Shown piece by piece: positions 6,315-7,234 of a DNA stretch of 7,234 bases. The notes below the pieces were generated by a model that saw only the letters and a list, made by a program, of their open reading frames with translations, was not told where the DNA came from and did not search any database. Source of the stretch: Anaerolineae bacterium (GTDB lineage: Bacteria > Chloroflexota > Anaerolineae > Anaerolineales > Anaerolineaceae); assembly GCA_016213455.1 (NCBI GenBank), contig JACRAG010000028.1, positions 1 through 7,234 on the forward strand, given 5' to 3'. Position 1 is the stretch's first letter. Each line of letters begins with the position of its first letter. A program made the position numbers and the translations under genes.

Positions 6315-7076
6315 ATGGATGCAGAACTGCGCGATTCATTGATCCGCGCATCGGAGATTGTGCAGAACGCGCAGTACCTGGTGGCATTTACCGGAGCAGG
6401 CATTTCCACGCCTTCCGGCATACCCGATTTCCGCTCCGCCGGTTCCGGTTTGTGGGAACGCTTTGACCCCATGGACGTGGCCTCGTTGACCACATTTCGT
6501 CGCAACCACACCCGCTTCTGGGAATGGAAACGTCCCCTTTTACGCCAGATCTGGCGGTCAGAACCCAACGCAGCCCATTACGCGCTGGCGGAACTGGAAG
6601 CCGAAGGCCAGCTCAAAGCCGTCATCACCCAGAACATAGACGGCCTGCATCAGGCAGCCGGATCGACATCGGTATTGGAACTGCACGGCACGGTTCACAG
6701 CATGACCTGCCCTGCCTGTGATAAAAAAGTAAACACAACCCTCTACCGCAAGCTGATCGAAGAAACCGAAGAATTGCCCCGCTGCAGCGACTGCAATGCT
6801 CCCCTCAAGCCGGATGTAGTGCTGTTTGAGGAAAACTTGCCGGAAAAAACCTGGTTTGTCGCCCAACAGCACAGCCACCGCGCAGATGTGATGCTCATTA
6901 TTGGCTCCGGGTTGGAAGTCTGGCCAGCGAACAGCCTGCCTGAAATGGCCTTAAAGCATGGCGCAAAGTTGATCATCGTCAACTACTCGCCAACTGCTCT
7001 GGACCGGCGAGCAGCTGTGCTCTTACCCATGAATGTCGCCGAAGCATTGCCGCTAATCGCCCATGCAGCGCATTAA
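6315..7076 (+). CDS. Sir2-family NAD-dependent protein deacetylase (sirtuin)
   Basis: This 253-residue cytoplasmic enzyme removes acyl groups, most likely acetyl, from lysines using NAD+, yielding nicotinamide and O-acyl-ADP-ribose. Motifs in order are GAGISTPSGIPDFRS (27-41, NAD binding), TQNIDGLH (105-112, with N107 and D109), catalytic H124 in LELHG, a zinc site of C132/C135 and C157/C160, then GSGLEVWPA and IIVNYS for NAD. Length and motifs fit the compact bacterial group that includes Thermotoga Sir2Tm. The Tyr/Arg pair typical of desuccinylases (YxxR after the PDFR loop) is not seen, so deacetylation is favoured. AGGA at 6304-6307, 7 nt before the ATG and overlapping the upstream stop, serves as the ribosome site. 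This and the 4-bp gap put it in one transcript with the receiver-ATPase gene. No terminator is seen after it. Confidence 0.95.
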   Translation: MDAELRDSLIRASEIVQNAQYLVAFTGAGISTPSGIPDFRSAGSGLWERFDPMDVASLTTFRRNHTRFWEWKRPLLRQIWRSEPNAAHYALAELEAEGQLKAVITQNIDGLHQAAGSTSVLELHGTVHSMTCPACDKKVNTTLYRKLIEETEELPRCSDCNAPLKPDVVLFEENLPEKTWFVAQQHSHRADVMLIIGSGLEVWPANSLPEMALKHGAKLIIVNYSPTALDRRAAVLLPMNVAEALPLIAHAAH

Positions 7077-7095
7077 ATTCATATGAGACATTCTA

Positions 7096-7124
7096 TTGAC
7101 AAATCGGGTTGTTATGCTTATCAT
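7096..7124 (+). promoter_or_regulatory. Near-consensus sigma-70 promoter firing out of the window
   Basis: A perfect TTGACA (7096-7101), a 17-bp spacer and TATCAT (7119-7124, 5 of 6) make this the best promoter in the window. Transcription should start near 7131 and run rightward. It begins only 20 bp after the sirtuin stop. Confidence 0.7.
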
Positions 7125-7130
7125 CAACTA

Positions 7131-7234
7131 TTATTCTCAAGCAATCAAGTAATACCAAGCCCATATCGTTCATACGAATAGCTCCTTATTGAGAGCCATC
7201 GGGTCTCCTAAGGCTTAAAAGCCCACATTACCCG
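7131..7234 (+). other. Gene-free, potentially structured leader or start of an RNA gene (cut by window edge)
   Basis: There is no credible reading frame after the promoter. Several hairpins can form: TCGT/ACGA (7166-7169 with 7174-7177), GAGA/TCTC (7191-7194 with 7204-7207), CGGGT/ACCCG (7200-7204 with 7230-7234), and inside the last one GGCT/AGCC (7212-7215 with 7220-7223, loop TAAA). The second and third compete for the same bases. I recognise no riboswitch or known RNA family; it may simply be a 5' untranslated region. Confidence 0.3.

Overview
The window looks like core chromosome of a moderately GC-rich, free-living bacterium. The best guess is a Chloroflexota (Anaerolineae-like) organism. 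Three observations point that way: a receiver domain fused to a CpaE/TadZ-type ATPase, a eukaryote-like pyrimidine 5'-nucleotidase, and several genes whose TATAAT box lies almost on top of the start codon (leaderless architecture). This placement is an inference from gene content and style, not from a marker gene. I see no transposase, integrase, CRISPR array, tRNA or rRNA, and no sign of recent transfer.

Layout, left to right. The left 1.5 kb is mutL on the minus strand, cut by the window edge within its C-terminal endonuclease domain. A 131-bp divergent intergenic region carries a TATAAT promoter for each direction. On the plus strand it starts a two-gene unit: a HAD-superfamily pyrimidine 5'-nucleotidase and, overlapping it by ATGA, an 81-residue single-span membrane protein of unknown function. 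A 92-bp gap with a Shine-Dalgarno sequence precedes an S41 carboxy-terminal processing protease (CtpA/Prc type) with a membrane anchor or signal, a PDZ domain and a Ser-Lys dyad. A strong intrinsic terminator closes that gene. Directly behind it, an apparently leaderless GTG gene encodes a multi-span membrane protein of the lysylphosphatidylglycerol-synthase TM / UPF0104 (YbhN) family.

A 159-bp gap with an extended -10 promoter and a 9-bp hairpin leads to a second two-gene unit: a receiver-CpaE/TadZ-like ATPase fusion and, 4 bp later, a Sir2-family NAD-dependent protein deacetylase. The last 158 bp hold no gene but contain a near-consensus sigma-70 promoter firing rightward out of the window into a potentially structured leader.

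How the genes relate: most are housekeeping or cell-envelope functions with separate promoters, so the window is not one pathway. MutL and the nucleotidase share a divergent control region, which loosely links DNA repair with nucleotide clean-up. The protease and the flippase-like protein both act at the membrane. The most distinctive parts are the leaderless promoter style, the receiver-ATPase/sirtuin pair with its degenerate P-loop, and the orphan promoter with structured leader at the right edge. I found no convincing wholly new multi-gene system.
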